This document shows positions 35,946 to 47,879 of a stretch of 64,000 nt of DNA, piece after piece (the first letter of the stretch is position 1; the number at the start of each line of letters is the position of its first letter). The translations under genes and the position numbers were made by a program. This DNA comes from Sinotaia quadrata (taxonomy: Eukaryota > Mollusca > Gastropoda > Architaenioglossa > Viviparidae), in assembly GCA_028829895.1 (NCBI GenBank), contig CM054179.1, positions 96,096,875 through 96,160,874 of the forward strand, read 5' to 3'. The notes under the pieces were generated by a model. It was not told the origin of the DNA. It saw only the letters and a program-made list of their open reading frames with translations, and did no database searches.

Positions 35946-36700
35946 TCTGTCTGAGCAGGGGTGTGTACAGGTGTGGCTGGATTGTTTTAGCATGAAGATG
36001 CGGGCATGGCGGTTTCATGTTTAATGCTGTATTTAGTTGGGATTGACTGACATTAGCAAGCTTTGTTGATTTGTTGATTGGCATTAGTAAACGAAGTTTT
36101 TAAAAACAAACATGTCCTATTTCATGTACAAGAAAGTTCTGCAGGGTTAATGGCATCTCGCATTTTATATTATGTGTACAGACGTGTAATGTTTAACCGG
36201 TATAAAATAGCATTGTAAGAAATTGTTAATAATAAAACGATTTCATGTATGCTATAGAGGACCTCCGGCTGGGAACTGATTTATATTCTTTATTTACTGA
36301 TAATTAAGTTATGAAACATGAATAATTCTGATATAATAGCTGACATAGCTAACAATGTTTTCGAAAAGCCAAAACTTTAGCAATATATATATATGTCATT
36401 GAAAGATACTAGTACTAGTGTACCTGCTAAAGTGAATTTCTTGTAGCAAAGCGAGGGGTAGAGAGGAAAGCCTCCTTCAGTTTAACATTTGTGGGGAAGT
36501 TACTGTAATAGCTACGAGTCATTTCAGTTATAACCCTTGTGATGATATATTATTTAGAATAAAGCGTTGTTGTTGTTGTTGCGTTGAGCAACACTTATGC
36601 TATTCTCCATCATGGATGACTGAGTTCAGGTTGCTAATGTCTTCAGGGCCTCATTCTAATCTCAATCTTGATTGACTTTATAGCTTTGGAACATGTTTTC
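35946..36700. other. Unique interval, no gene recognised
   Basis: A short (GTT)n run near 36570 and (TA)n near 36384. No exon seen. Confidence 0.4.
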
Positions 36701-37182
36701 CCAACTACTTCTGTAGACATACAAATACACTTTTCCTCCCACTTCTGTAGACATACAAATACCTCTTTCCTCCCACTTCTGTAGACATGTAAACACCTAT
36801 TTCCTACCATTTTCTGTAGACATGTAAACACCTATTTCCTACCATTTTCTGTAGACATGTAAACACCTATTTCCTACAATTTCTGTAGACATATAAACAC
36901 CTATTTCCTACCATTTTCTGTAGACATATAAACACCTATTTCCTACCATTTTCTGTAGACATGTAAACACCTATTTCCTACCATTTTCTGTAGACATGCA
37001 AACACCTCTTTCCTCCCACTTTTGTAGACATGCAAACACCTCTTTCCTCCCACTTTTGTAGACATGCAAACACCTCTTTCCTCCCACTTTTGTAGACATG
37101 CAAACACCTCTTTCCTCCCACTTTTGTAGACATGTAAACACCTCTTTCCTCCCACTTTTGTAGACATGTAAACACCTATTTC
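36701..37182. repeat. 34-35-bp minisatellite in two blocks, about 14 copies
   Basis: The first block (to about 37000) uses TGTAGACATGTAAACACCTA then TTTCCTACCATTTTC, 35 bp. The second (about 37000-37165) uses TGTAGACATGCAAACACCTC then TTTCCTCCCACTTT, 34 bp. The switch is abrupt, as if two local expansions met. The multi-frame minus-strand readings are repeat artefacts. Confidence 0.95.
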
Positions 37183-37244
37183 CTTACATTTTGTGCTGTA
37201 ATTTCAGGATAATTCATTCTATCATTGCCGTACACATCATTTAT

Positions 37245-38052
37245 TATTTTCTGTTTATAAAACAAACATTAATTAATTTGATCTGATTATAAAACAAGCA
37301 TTGATTAATTGAACCTGTTTATAAAACAAACATTAATTAATTGAACCTGTTTATAAAACAAACAATAATTAATTTGATCTGTTTATAAAACAAACATTAA
37401 TTCAGTTGACCTGTTTATAAAATAAACCGTAATTAAGTTGACATGTTTATAAAACAAATATTAATTCATTTGACGAGTTTATAAAACAAGCATTAATACA
37501 TTTGACCTATTTATAAAACAAACATTAATTCATTTGACCTGTTTATAAAATAAATATTAATTCATTTGACCTGTTTATAAAAATAACATTAATTCATTTG
37601 ACCTGTTTATAAAACAAACATTAATTCATTTGACCTGTTTATAAAACTAACATTAATTCATTTGACCTGTTTATAAAACAAACATTAATTCATTTGACCT
37701 GTTTATAAAACAAACATTAATTCATTTGACCTGTTTATAAAACAAACATTAATTCATTTGACCTGTTTATAAAACAAACATTAATTCATTTGACCTGTTT
37801 ATAAAACAAACATTAATTCATTTGACCTGTTTATAAAACAAACATTAATTCATTTGACCTGTTTATAAAACAAACATTAATTCATTTGACCTGTTTACAA
37901 AACAAACATTAATTCATTTGACCTGTTTATAAAACAAACATTAATTCATTTGACCTGTTTATAAAACAAACATTAATTCATTTGACCTGTTTATAAAACA
38001 AACATTAATTCATTTGACCTGTTTATAAAACAAACATTAATTCATTTGACCG
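37245..38052. repeat. 32-bp minisatellite, about 25 copies with a homogeneity gradient
   Basis: The unit starts CCTGTTTATAAAACAAACAT and continues TAATTCATTTGA. Copies before about 37640 differ at many sites, while copies from about 37640 to 38050 are nearly all identical, as expected if the 3' half expanded most recently. Confidence 0.97.
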
Positions 38053-38109
38053 ATGTACACTCTCCACAATTGCTGAATGCGCGTTGTTCGTGTTTAGTTC
38101 GATTGAGAC

Positions 38110-38580
38110 CTGATGTCACGTGATCCAATTAACCCAGCCCAATTAGAACTACTGCCACGTGTTCAGATAAAGCAATCCAATTAAAACTTTTGAGGAGTTC
38201 CTACTAGTCCAGTTTAATTAGAATTGTTTGATAACCGAGATTGTAGTCTAGTTCAGTTAAAACTGTTTTACGAGTTCAGTTTCTCCCAATCTAGTGAAAA
38301 CTATTGAGTTACTCCAGACATGCCCATTTACATACAGCTTTACACAAATACACGATAGTCTAGTCTAGTTATAACTGTCGTATTAGTCCAGTCCAGTTAG
38401 AACTGTCGTATTAGTCCAGTCCAGTTAGAACTGTCTTACTAGTCCAGTCCAATTAGAACCGTCTTATTAGTCCAGTCCAGTTATAACTGTCGTATTAGTC
38501 CAGTCCAGTTAGAACTGTCTAGTCCAGTCCAGTTAGAACTGTCTAGTCCAGTCCAGTTAGAACTGTCCTATTAATCCAGA
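38110..38580. repeat. 28-bp minisatellite with degenerate 5' part and 24-bp variants
   Basis: The clean unit is TTAGTCCAGTCCAGTTAGAA plus CTGTCGTA, 28 bp (38411 and 38439). The last copies have lost four bases, giving 24-bp units. From 38110 to 38345 diverged blocks keep CCAATTAGAAC and GTCCAGTTTAATTAG pieces. Confidence 0.9.
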
Positions 38581-39770
38581 CCACGTGCAATGTGGTCCAT
38601 GTCTGTAATGTCTCAAAAGTGCTATATGTACAGTTATGACGTCTTCACTTCTATCAGCACTGCATACGTCATCTTTGTTCGGTCCTCTATCTCTTGTCGA
38701 CATTAAACCTATATCATATTTAAGACTCTGCTGAGTGGACATGAGCGCGAAACGGTACACTCATGAGTGCCATTTTTATTTCTGTAATGTCTGGCAATCC
38801 TGACGGCAACAAAATGATTTTGGTCCATGACATTTCCGCCCTCCCCAATTCTATTTACATTAAATCCCGATATAATTGACACCCCACAATTAATCACTAA
38901 TCGTGCGACTTTGTTTATTCAGTATGTGTTCTTTGCTATAGGAGTCGGCACTCAGTCACGTGGTCCACACAGATTTATTCCAAGGTAAGCCGCAGCCAAT
39001 CAGATTCACAGGAAGGCTATACTGTTCGCTGTGGGACGCCGCTTAGGGACAATTTGCTCGATTTGGCGAGTAACATTAACGATCTAATGTAGTCGTTTAC
39101 TGTCTCTCCTGCCGTCTCTCGCCTTTAATCGAGATCGACGTGAGAAAGGGAATTTCTCAGTGTACAGAAAGAAGTATATTTGTATATAATGGCTTCATAT
39201 TGAGTCAACTGAACTTCACGAGAGGGTTATTTTCATTCTAAAAGTAACAAAACTATCATTTTGCATTGTGCTTCTTTCTTTTAAAAACCCTCACATAAAT
39301 TCATAACAGTTTATTCTATGTCGCTATTTGTGTTCGGAAAATCGATTTCAACCTCACTACAAGTTATTCTAAAGAGTAAATATCAGTTTCATTTCTTGCT
39401 TCCCAACTTTTCTTTTGCCTATTTCAAATTAATTTCGTTGAATGTATCTGAAGCTTTAATAAGGCAAATGAGAATGGCTTGGTTCATGTTGTATAGCAAT
39501 ATCAAACCAGCCATTCATACCAATAATTCAACGATCATTCGCGACTAGGTACAATGTAAATCCTTGTTGCTCTAATTCCAGGGTGTGCTGAGAGAAAAAC
39601 ATCGCTTAAAAGTCAGTTTTGAGCTCACTCACTCACTCGCACACACATACATACACTGCTTCACGCACGTTGGCAAACAAGCATGCATAAAACGTGCACA
39701 CTTCATTGAAAATTCATTCATGAAGCGTTAAAAGAACCTTTGGCAGAACGGTTGTTCTCATTAGCATAAC
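38581..39770. other. Unique interval with a possible microexon
   Basis: The segment 38,940-39,140 is GC-richer. 38942-38984 is bounded by TTCTTTGCTATAG and CCAAG|GTAAGC splice-like sites; all three frames are open through its 43 bp, so coding cannot be judged. The downstream GC-rich stretch has no recognisable frame. Confidence 0.35.
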
Positions 39771-40640
39771 GTTTGTTCAAGTCTTTACTTAGACATCTGT
39801 TTAATCTGTACTAACACGAAATTGTACACGTCTTTATTTAGATGTCTGTTTTATCTCTATTAACACAAAGTTATACACGTCTTTACTTAGCTGTCTGTTT
39901 TATCTCTGTTTACACAAGTTGTACAAGCCTATATTTTTTTTAATTTGTCATTATGACATGGAAGTTGTACAAATTTTAGTTCGATATTTCATTTGTCACT
40001 ATGACATGGAAGTTGTACAAACTTTTAGTTCGACATTTGATTTGTCTGTGTTAACACAAAAGTTGTACAGGATTTTAGTTCGACATTTGATTTGTTTGTG
40101 TTAACACAAAAGTTGTTCAGGATTTTAGTTCGACATTTGATTTGTCTGTGTTAACACAGAAGTTGTACAAACTTTTAGTTCGACATTTGATTTGTCTGTG
40201 TTAACACAGAAGTTGTACAAACTTTTAGTTCGACATTTGATTTGTCTGTGTTAACACAAAAGTTGTACAGGATTTTAGTTCGACATTTGATTTGTCTGTG
40301 TTAACACAAAAGTTGTACAGGATTTTAGTTCGACATTTGATTTGTCCCTGTTAACAGAAATTGTACAAGTCTTTAAGTTCGATATTTCATTTGTCTGAAG
40401 TTGCACAAGCTTTCAATTCAAATTTGTTTTCTCTGTATTAACATGGAAGTGGACAAGCTTTCAAGTCAAATTTGTGTTCTCTGTATTAACATGGAAGTTG
40501 TGCTAGATTTCAATTCAAATTTGTTTTGTCTGTATTAACATGGAAGTTATACAAGCTTTCAATTCAAATTTGTTTTGTCTGTATTAAAATGGAAGTTCCA
40601 CAAGCTTTCAATTTAAATTTGTGTTGGTCTTCTCTAACAT
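39771..40640. repeat. Minisatellite of 47-50 bp in three sub-blocks, about 17 copies
   Basis: The central block (about 39,970-40,390) has a strict 50-bp unit, CGACATTTGATTTGTCTGTG then TTAACACAAAAGTTGTACAG (40081, 40131). The upstream block uses CGTCTTTA and TTTTATCTCTATTAACACA. The downstream block uses AAGCTTTCAATTCAAATTTG then TTAACATGGAAGTT. All share TCTGTRTTAACAYR followed by AAGTT, so they descend from one unit. Confidence 0.93.
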
Positions 40641-40967
40641 CCTACTCTGTACAAACGAACGTCCTATACCCATTTCTGGTGCACTTGGCGAAATAACTGT
40701 TATATAAACTGAGCTAAGAGTAAAATATTTGACAAGCAATATACGTACTCTGTTTATACTTAAAATATTTGTGTAACCAAGTTTTTCTTTAAAATACCTC
40801 GTTACATTGACACATTTTTAAAAAGGACCATGACTGCCACAATCTGATCCATATTCCTCCCTCTGTCTGGTCTTGACAACGTCAGCAATTGCTCTGGAAC
40901 CGCCCTTCGAATAAAATAAGACCTCTGAGCACGCTTAGTCAAATGTCTTTTTAAAAAAACTGTCCAG
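40641..40967. other. Unique interval between arrays
   Basis: No repeat or exon recognised. Confidence 0.4.
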
Positions 40968-41245
40968 GAAAACATGGCGTTTATTACCATTTTTCTCCCT
41001 ATCCGCACATGGCAAAACAATGTGTTTAATACCCTTTTCTGCCATATCTGCACTTGGTAAAACACTGTGTTTAATACCCTTTTCTGCCCTATCTGCACAC
41101 GGCAATACACTGCGTTTAATACCCTTTTCTGCCCTATCTGCACACGGCAAAACACTGTGTTCAAAACCCTTTTCTGCACTAACCGCCCATGGTAAAACAA
41201 GGCGTTTTCTACCCTTTTCTGCCTATCCACACACGGTAAAGCAGG
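40968..41245. repeat. 45-bp minisatellite, about 6 copies
   Basis: The unit contains CACTGTGTTTAATACCCTTT then TCTGCCCTATCTGCACACGG. Starts at 41063, 41108 and 41153. As 45 is a multiple of three, a 178-codon minus-strand frame (40802-41338) and a 93-codon plus-strand frame run through with a 15-residue period. I see no domain in either and do not call a gene. Confidence 0.94.
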
Positions 41246-43555
41246 GTCACTTAACACTTCCAAGTCATACATACTTAATCCCACTTTCTTACCACTTATA
41301 ACAATGTCACGTGCTTCGATAATGCAAAATAAGGACAAAAAGAAAAATCTTGATGGGTCAGAGGGTGGATCTCACACAGGGATTAGATCGGGTGCATGTT
41401 CATAACTATTGAAGGATCTGATACAGACGACTTCAAACAAAGTTTTGAAACGCTTATTCGAATGATTCAACGTGTTCCAAGAGTTTTGATACTTGTTAAA
41501 CTGCTTATCAACAAGAAAGACACCTCTTATTTTTTCTTTTATCTGTAGAATCGGCATTAAACTGACCTTTCCTCCACCCGATAAGTCTCGGTCATCTTGC
41601 TCATCATGTTCTCCACCCCAAACCTCAGAAGGTAATTGTCGCCATTTTCTTCTCTATTTTTATTTTTGTACTCAGTGTCACGTGATTTGACGGAGTTTTG
41701 CCAATGGATAAGACCTGTTGACGTCATTACCACTCTATTCAGTTTCTAAACCGTAAAACGGCCACGTAGGACGTTTGATGGAGATGTTTTGGTAAGACGT
41801 TTGTCTGCCCCTACTTAGACGTTTCATGTGACAAACAGCTGCTTCAGTACAGAAATAAAATAGGTACAGAAAGCTTTTCAGATTTGCCACACGATCAAAG
41901 AGACTTTGTACTGACACGTTTTCACTGGAGCTTACGGATTGTAGGTACTGCAGAAGGGCACATTATGCAAGGAGAGATAACTCTAACGAGTCAATCAACA
42001 CCAGACCGGCACTTGTCTCTGAACATCACTCAGGGCCCTCACGTTCCAATCTAGAGTTAAACATATGTTGCGAATAGCAACTGGTTGTGACTGCTTTGCT
42101 GTCTTTACAACGCTTACCTGCCCTCAGTCATCAGGGCTGGCAAATTATTGACTCTACCACTCCGTGCAAATTCCTTATCATCTCTTTACCAGGCATGTTT
42201 ACCGACATCTTAAACAAAAATAACTGCCGAGTGGCATGTCTAGACTGTCAAACAACATTAACATACATCATTCATCTGTTTGGCCCCAAACTGCACCATA
42301 CAACATTACTGTCTCAAGGGCAAAGAAATGATATAAAACAACCTTCAGGATTGCTCGAAACATGCATACAGTACACGTTAATATCCGGCGCCGTTTTAAT
42401 TAATGACGTCTTCACTTGGCTAAAAAAAAATTATACCTTAAAGGTCTCTCGTACATAATTACCTGCCTAACATACATACAAAACAGACACACAACCTAAA
42501 TATAATTTATATAGAGAAAATTATGAATTCACTTAACAGTGAAGTGTACGTTGTACGGACAAACTCGATCGTATAATCAGTAAATAATTCAGAGGATACA
42601 GAAAAATAAATCAAACTCAGTCTCCCGTCCGCGAAATCAACAAATTTTGAAAGAAATACGAAAAGTGAACATCAACAAGCACAAATAATTATTTTAATCC
42701 GATAAATATTTATCCGTAAAATCGATCCCCATGAGGTATGTGGAGGCAAACAATAATCGGAAATAAGTTAATTAATTATTGAACGCAAAATGGTTCTCCC
42801 ACGAAACAGTGAATCTTACGGAAAAGGGGGGGAGGGGACGAAAAAATTATTAACTGATGAAACAGTTTTGTAAATTAACTTTACATTATATCAGCACTCT
42901 CGTATAATTGCGTTTTTATTTATCGAAAGCGTTGAATGTGGCAAAAGAACTAACAGGCGACATTTGTGATTGACAAAATTTTTCGAACGCCGGCTTGGAC
43001 TTTTCCGTGAAGATCCGGTCAAAGGTCATTACTGCTGTACACAGATCGGTGGAATATACATAAAATATATTGATATCGTTCTGTTTGTGAGTAGAACAAA
43101 TTTTAGAATTTTGTTTTTGTGAGCATAAAATTTAAAGATACGCAATTTAGTAGCAACATTGGTAACTGCTCACTTCCTCCCAAGAATGTGAGTAAATTCT
43201 TTAATGGTCTAGTTGTTTTGTTCTTTTTTTACTCTTTTGTTGAATGCGCGCTTCCTTTGTTTGTTCATAGGTAGATAGTGTACTGTAAGTGTACTGCCTC
43301 CATCTTGGGAATACCTGAACTGCAGTGTGTAATAATTACACAGCGGGCAGCTGTACTACTGGGCACAATTAACTTCTGGTACAATGTCGGTAAAGTTGCA
43401 TGTATATTTCTAATGAAGATTTAAATGGGATTTTAAAGTTTTCTTTAAACGTCCTTTTCACAGGTATATTTCTGTGTACTTCAATATTTATTTATGATTC
43501 AGTGCCTCCCGATTTTATTCTTGCTCATTGAGCTTGCCTTCTTTCTTTCTTTCTT
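41246..43555. other. Unique interval with a weak candidate exon
   Basis: 41549-41631 lies between ATTTTTTCTTTTATCTGTAG, an excellent acceptor by eye, and CAGAAG|GTAATT, a good donor. Exactly one frame is open (27 codons, Pro/Ser/Cys-rich, with FPPPDK). That frame does not fit a direct splice from the phase-1 exon at 24.7 kb. A 123-codon plus-strand frame at 42087-42458 is unrecognised. A full CRE is at 41719-41726. Confidence 0.3.
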
Positions 43556-43745
43556 AAATTACGTCACTGTTGACAGCGCTATAAATAGCTTCAGCTTCTG
43601 AGCTTTTGACCCCATACTTATGATAATTTCTGTTTTTCTGTGCGCATCGTTTACGTCATTGTTGACAGTGTTATAAATAGCTTCAGCTTATGAGCCTGTG
43701 ACCCCACACTCATGAAAATTTATGTTTTTCTATGCGCATGCATCG
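43556..43745. repeat. Two-copy 92-bp duplication carrying CRE-like and TATA/MEF2-like motifs
   Basis: TTACGTCA starts at 43559 and again at 43651. Each is followed by TGTTGACAG and then TATAAATAGCTTCAGCTT. CTATAAATAG in copy 1 fits both a TATA box and the MEF2 consensus (YTAWWWWTAR). Copy 2 reads TTATAAATAG, also a match. Confidence 0.9.
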
Positions 43746-43774
43746 TTTACGGAGTTGACCGTGCGGTTTCTTCC

Positions 43775-43902
43775 TGTGTCATTTTTACTTCATATCTCAA
43801 ACAGTGGTAATTATTCTGTGTCATTTTTACTTCATATCTCAAACAGTGGTAATTATTCTGTGTCATTTTTACTTCATATCTCAAACAGTGGTAATTATTC
43901 TG
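43775..43902. repeat. 42-bp minisatellite, 3 copies
   Basis: GTGTCATTTTTACTTCATAT then CTCAAACAGTGGTAATTATT, three essentially identical copies. The 14-residue periodic frame is due to unit length. Confidence 0.96.
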
Positions 43903-44385
43903 TGGTCAAGAGGTGTTCAACTATCCATGTAATCCGAGTTATTGAGTAATGTAAGCAAAGGGTGAGCCACAGTGCATGTAATCAATCACTTGCTCAAATC
44001 AATAAGCTGAGAAAGGGAAATATATATCCGATATTTGTCTTATTCCGATATTTTTGTTTACTAGGAGACAGAGCAGTTGTCATGTATTTGGCTTCTAATA
44101 AACACTTTGTTATTATAAAAATGATCTCTGAGGCACTGACATTCATTTGATCTTTCCCAAAGCTTCTGGAATTTAAAGGCGAAGGAGAAGTCATGCTATG
44201 TCATATTATTTTACATATATTTTTGTGTTTTCTTCTTCAGAAACAGTTCGACAAATACCTTGGATGTGGTGATGGTGAGGTTGTGAGTGTGGTGATGGGG
44301 GCTTAGTACTTGTTAATGGATGTTTGTGGATACTATGATCGTCGGAAAGCTCAAGCATCCTGAAATTCCAAACCTTTATACAAAA
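43903..44385. other. Unique interval, no gene recognised
   Basis: A strong-looking acceptor (TTTTCTTCTTCAG, ending 44241) is followed 34 bp later by a GTGAGG donor. The resulting microexon is too short to support. Confidence 0.35.
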
Positions 44386-45030
44386 TGTTGGACTATGTGC
44401 AAAGCAGTCGTATATCTATGTACAAAGTGTCTGAATGCCTAAGTACTGAGCGAACATCATATGTCCTTCTCTATGCAAAATGTTCGTGTGTTAATGTATA
44501 GAGCATTCGCATGTCTATGTACAGAGAGTGTCTATGAATAGTGTTAGTACGTCTACGTATAGAGTGTTCGTGTGTTTATGTACAGTACACGTATTTGTAT
44601 GTCTGTGTATAATGTTCTTATGTCTATGTATATAGTGCTCGTATGTCTGTGTACAGTTTTCGTATGTCTGTGAATAGCATTCGTATAACTATGTACAGTG
44701 TTCGTATGTCTATGTACATTTTTCGGATGTCTGTGTATAGTGTTCGTATATCTATGTACAGTGTTCTTATATCATCTATATAATATTCGCATGCATGTGT
44801 ATAGTGTTCGTATGTTTGTGTATAATGTTCGTATGTCTGTGTATAATGTTCGTATCTTGTGTATAGTGTTTCTATGTCTATGTACAGTGTTCGTATGTCT
44901 GTGTACAGTGTTTGTATATCTGTGTACAGTGTTCGTATGTCTATGTATAGAGTGTTTCTATGTCTATGTACAGTGTTCGTATGTATATGTATAGAGTGCT
45001 CATATATCTATATACAATATTCATATAACT
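44386..45030. repeat. Short-unit minisatellite of 21-24 bp, about 28 copies
   Basis: The unit is close to TGTTCGTATGTCTGTGTACA, with 21-bp spacing in the cleanest part (44888, 44909, 44930). Variation between ATGTA and GTGTA and between CAG and TAG is scattered. Flanks are more degenerate. Confidence 0.93.
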
Positions 45031-46117
45031 AATTATACAAGACTAAATAGTTAAGTTTAACATAGTATTTTCTTTTTAAGAAAACAATTGCATTGTTCCA
45101 TTGAATGTTCCATAGACATTGCAAACTAGATTTTACTGTTCTAATATCTGTATGCCTTCTTCTTCCAGTCTGCAGTTAATCGCTACAATATGTGACTGGA
45201 GAGTTTTTATGTAGCATTCTTGACGTCAGAAGAAGGCCGTTTGTATTGTGTCTGATAGTTTAGAAACAAGTTGTATTAAGTAACTTTTTTTTGCTTTCTA
45301 GCGCATGCGCACTGAGCTTTTCAAGACGGCACTGACCTTTGTAAACTATCCTAGGATCAACAACAACAACAAAAAAAAAAAAAAAAAAAAAACTAGCCGA
45401 TATTTGTATAGAAAATAATAGGTCTGTGAAATTATTTGCCTACTTTGACTTAATTCCTGATAATATGGGAATTTCCGTTGTCTGTTTCTAACTCAAGAAA
45501 AAGCTACAGCATTAGGAAAATGAAATACGTGTTCGAATCTTTTTACTTAAACGCCTTTGCATTGTGAGTTGTGCTCTTGCAGTTCAATTTACCGTATTTA
45601 GTCCAAATGTACATTAACGGGAAGTAATCCGTTCATGTCGAAAATTTCATCTTTGATGACAAATATTACCGAACGTAAGGCTAAGATCCCTTTCTCATTA
45701 CACGGCAATAATAATGAAAATAAGGCGCAAGAAAAAAATATATACAAAACTTTAAAATTGTGAAGAGCCTTTTTTCTGGATTTTTCAGGTATATTATTTA
45801 TTTACATCCACGTTCATGTTCAACGATCTGACAGTCCGTCTACCTGTATTATTTTAACGTCATCTGGTTACATTGATTAATAAACTTATTGTCAGACTTA
45901 CCGATGGACTGAGTCTCTTTTACATATCTTATTCTTTGCTTGTCTCACGAGCTCGTCTTTGTATAGCTGTTTCTACATTCACACGCACCACACAGTGTGT
46001 GTTTGGGAGGGAGGCGTGTGGGAGTACAAACCGCAGCCATTTACAAATGCAATCACAAACAGACAGGATTGACCACACCCCCGACAGAGTGATAAGAGGC
46101 GTGCCCGCAATCGTTGT
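45031..46117. other. Unique interval, no gene recognised
   Basis: Contains a poly(A) run at about 45368-45391 after a short (CAA)n, and a full CRE at 45221-45228. No exon supported. Confidence 0.4.
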
Positions 46118-46202
46118 CAGTCACTCTTACGTGTAGACAGTTGATGGAATAAAAGAAGAGTTTGATAAACAAATTAGTGACGGGATACTCATAGACCACT
46201 GT
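46118..46202 (+). repeat. Dispersed repeat, copy 2 (partner at 15,041)
   Basis: Same ordered anchors as 15041-15141, with a gap of roughly 16 bp before the closing AGACCACTG. It ends about 50 bp before the 46.26 kb array. Confidence 0.6.
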
Positions 46203-46254
46203 CAGCTTTCAAAAGTTATTTGTGTAAAAAGACAAAGCAGGACACTGATGCCAC

Positions 46255-46695
46255 TATAGTGTAGATCTGTGTAAACAACAACATAACAACATGTAACAAA
46301 ATGTAATAGTGTCTGTGTAAACAACAACATAACAACATGTAACAAAATGTATTTGTGCAAGTCTGTGTAAACAACAACATAACAACATGTAACAAAATGT
46401 ATTTGTGCAAGTGTGTGTAAACAATAACATAATAGCATGTAACAAAATGCTACAGTGCAAGTCTGTGTAAACAACAACATAACAACATGTAACAAAATGC
46501 TACAATGCAAGTCTGTATAAACAACAATATAACAAAATGCTACAGTGAAAGTCTGTGTAAACAACAGCATAACAAATTACTACAGTGCAAGTCTGTAAAA
46601 ACAACAATGTAACAAAATATTACAAAATGCTACAGTGCAAGTCTGTATAAACAACAACATAACAAAAATGTTACAAAATGCTACAGTGCAAGAAA
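46255..46695. repeat. 50-bp minisatellite, about 9 copies
   Basis: The unit contains ACAACAACATAACAACATGT then AACAAAATGTATTTGTGCAA. Starts at 46321 and 46371. Later copies have ATGCTACAGTGCAAG in place of ATGTATTTGTGCAAG and carry deletions. Confidence 0.95.
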
Positions 46696-46938
46696 ATGTG
46701 TGCATGTTGACGAGAGTCAGAAATCGAATAAATCTATTCTGTCTGGAAGAAGAAAAGACATGCACTGTCTCTGCTAGGGAGGGTATTTAAAGAACAGCAT
46801 AACTCTATCCAAGGATGTCTCCCCAGGTAGATATGTTGACTGCGTTTGTGTTGCCTGATGACTTGGCTTAGGATGATAAAGACTGATAGCCAGTAATAAT
46901 GCAAATCTCTAATAGGAATATGGAGCATGAACTAGAAC

Positions 46939-46965
46939 TCCCCTCCCCACCCACCCCACCCACTC
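46939..46965 (-). other. C-rich tract, potential G-quadruplex on the minus strand
   Basis: CCCCTCCCCACCCACCCC followed by ACCCAC gives four or more runs of three to four C on the plus strand. Confidence 0.5.
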
Positions 46966-47039
46966 AAGCAGAAGTCTAAGCTGCTAATTACATCTGAATC
47001 ATTTGGAGCTGGAATAAGTTCCAGGACAGAAATCACAGC

Positions 47040-47215
47040 TAAAGTCGTATAGTCTCACTTTAAGGAAGCACAGTTAAAATGTATAGTCTCACTTTAAGGA
47101 AGCACATTTAAAACTGTATAGACTCACTGTAAGGAAGCACAGTTAAAACTGTATAGACTCACTGTAAGGAAGCACAGTTAAAACTGTATAGACTCACTGT
47201 AAGGACCCACAGTAA
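47040..47215. repeat. 35-bp minisatellite, about 5 copies
   Basis: The unit starts AGCACAGTTAAAACTGTATA and continues GACTCACTGTAAGGA. Outer copies are diverged (TAGTCTCACTTTAAGG). Confidence 0.94.
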
Positions 47216-47334
47216 AAGATGCACATGTCCCACTTTAAATGCTGTTAACTGTATTTGTTAGTCTAGACTCTAGACAGCACCACAACGAGATCACACGACA
47301 TAGGAAGTTTGCAAAGCTTTCATATTCTTACACT

Positions 47335-47610
47335 ACACTCTGAATTATGTATTACTATTCTCAAACAAAATCTTTAGAAAGTTATCTCAACGCTAACTAA
47401 CACAACACTTTGAATGATGTATTACAATTCTCAAACAAAAGCTTTAGAAAGATATCTCAACACTAACACAACACTCTAGTTGATGTATTACTCTTCTCAC
47501 AAAAGCTTTAGAAAGATATCTCAACACTAACACAACACACTGGTTGATGTATTACTCTTCTCACAAAAGCTTTTAGAAAGATATCTCAACACTAACACAA
47601 CACTACTTGA
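47335..47610. repeat. Minisatellite of 65-70 bp, about 4 copies
   Basis: ATGTATTAC recurs at 47347, 47417, 47482 and 47547. Units share CAAAAGCTTTAGAAAGATAT and CTCAACACTAACACAACAC. Confidence 0.93.
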
Positions 47611-47680
47611 GCATTATTAGTTTTAGAGTAGACAAATCGAGTTTTACTAATAAGTAAATTAAATATCCCTTACTTAGATC

Positions 47681-47825
<145 letters not shown>

Positions 47826-47879
47826 TCTCCGATTAATAACGGGACAAAATCAATGGGTTGACTAGAGGGAGCATCGCAA

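Noticed and set aside
40802..41338. 178-codon minus-strand frame with a 15-residue repeat
   Set aside because: The 45-bp unit keeps both strands open; no domain and no promoter or splice signals. About a quarter to a third of the arrays in the window have unit lengths divisible by three, which is what chance predicts, so there is no sign of coding selection.
42087..42458. 123-codon plus-strand frame
   Set aside because: It is outside repeats, but I could recognise no domain, signal peptide or flanking splice pair. It ends in a poly(A)-like AAAAAAAA stretch. Length alone is not persuasive in 64 kb of six-frame sequence.
44242..44275. 34-bp microexon between TTCTTCTTCAG and GTGAGG
   Set aside because: Too short to evaluate; such site pairs are expected by chance in this much sequence.
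45368..45391. Poly(A) run as the tail of a processed pseudogene or LINE
   Set aside because: It follows a short (CAA)n and there is no recognisable upstream gene-like or reverse-transcriptase sequence, nor a clear target-site duplication.
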